Source: Schoenoplectus triqueter
Lineage: Eukaryota > Streptophyta > Magnoliopsida > Poales > Cyperaceae
Assembly: GCA_964058805.1 (NCBI GenBank)
Contig: CAXKVV010001560.1
Coordinates: 1-33,029 of the forward strand
Direction: 5' to 3'
DNA length: 33,029 bases
Below the pieces are notes generated by a model, which made no database searches, was not told the origin of the DNA, and saw nothing but the letters and a program-made list of their open reading frames with translations. Within the stretch, counting starts at the first letter, position 1. The number at the start of each line of letters is the position of its first letter. Below are positions 32,701-33,029 of the stretch, piece after piece. Both the position numbers and the translations under genes were made by a program.

Positions 32701-33029
32701 TGGATATATAAGATTAAATATAATAGCGATGGTACTATTGAAAGGTACAAAGCTAGATTGGTGGCCAAAGGTTATACCCAAACATACGGTTTAGATTATC
32801 AAGAGACATTTGCTCCCGTGGTAAAAATGAATACCGTTAGAATTCTTCTATCGGTTGCAACAAATTTGGGATGGAGTCTATCCCAAATGGACGTAAAAAA
32901 TGCATTCCTCCAAGGAACTCTTGAAGAGGAAGTTTATATGACGCTACCACCGGGTCACAAGGAGGGAAGCGATCCAACAAAGGTATGCAAATTGAAAAAA
33001 ACCATTTATGGTCTCAAGCAATCTCCACG
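29761..33029 (+). pseudogene. Copia Gag-Pol polyprotein with four in-frame stops, 3' end outside window
   Basis: One frame runs from ATG 29761 to the window end without a frameshift but with stops at 30139-30141 (TAG), 30922-30924, 31045-31047 and 31699-31701 (TAA). Gag shows the UBN2-type start (NGKNYLPWARAV) and a CCHC knuckle CDNCKKEGHTKDRC from about 30523. Protease DSGATDHMT starts near 31000. Pre-integrase HKRLGH with CDVC supplies the zinc ligands; integrase shows [16 protein letters not shown] and the NGVSERKN glutamate (D-D-E). Reverse transcriptase begins near 32640 with [26 protein letters not shown] and [11 protein letters not shown], carrying the first catalytic Asp, and is cut off after IYGLKQSP. 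Outside the stops the motifs are well preserved, so decay is recent or point-like. Confidence 0.92.

Larger units (their letters stand above)
29435..33029 (+). mobile_element. Ty1/copia LTR retrotransposon, 5' LTR through reverse transcriptase, cut by window end
   Basis: Order seen: 5' LTR (29435-29682), tRNA-Met primer site (29683-29694), gag, protease, integrase and the start of reverse transcriptase. Integrase before reverse transcriptase defines copia. The rest, including the 3' LTR, lies beyond 33029. Four in-frame stops make this copy non-autonomous. Confidence 0.95.

Noticed and set aside
1..33029. tRNA, rRNA or CRISPR features
   Set aside because: No tRNA cloverleaf, rRNA segment or regularly spaced repeat array was recognised. 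The only tRNA-related signal is the copia primer site.

Overview
This window looks like nuclear DNA from a flowering plant. Its genes are split by AT-rich introns with GT/AG borders, it carries plant-type LINE and Ty1/copia retrotransposons and many small foldback transposons, and every recognisable host gene belongs to a plant family. Several first exons are GC-rich, and the LINE ORF1 has its zinc knuckles ahead of its DUF4283-like region, a layout I associate mainly with monocot elements. Monocot is therefore a weak guess only.

Layout. 36-4025 (+) is a complete five-exon mevalonate kinase gene (mevalonate pathway). 5609-9275 (-) is a complete five-exon gene for a single-pass membrane protein of unknown function with a methyltransferase-like domain; its third intron holds a near-perfect 110-bp-arm foldback. 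9276-11792 is intergenic and contains a degenerate foldback repeat. 11793-18030 is a full-length, apparently intact LINE (L1-type) on the minus strand, flanked by a perfect 15-bp target-site duplication. Its 5' end is a patchwork of short copies of nearby flanking DNA. 19181-21868 (+) is a five-exon gene for a small SPOROCYTELESS/SPEAR-type EAR-motif repressor, with a second foldback element in its third intron. 21869-26395 is transposon-rich intergenic DNA with three MITE-like elements. 26396-26752 (-) is a TMEM234-like membrane protein. 27163-27930 holds a diverged tandem duplication and a (TA)n(GA)n microsatellite. 28354-28897 (+) is the broken 3' part of a probable ELL-associated-factor-like gene. 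29435-33029 (+) is the 5' LTR and most of the polyprotein of a copia element that runs off the window and carries four in-frame stops.

The host genes are unrelated housekeeping or regulatory loci and do not form a pathway. What ties the window together is repeated transposon insertion into introns and gaps. I see no undescribed multi-gene system. The observations most worth following are the templated patchwork at the LINE 5' junction, the long hairpin with nested GC palindromes inside a host intron, and the uncharacterised membrane-anchored methyltransferase-like gene. All exon models come from reading frames, splice consensus and family similarity recalled from memory; no search was run.
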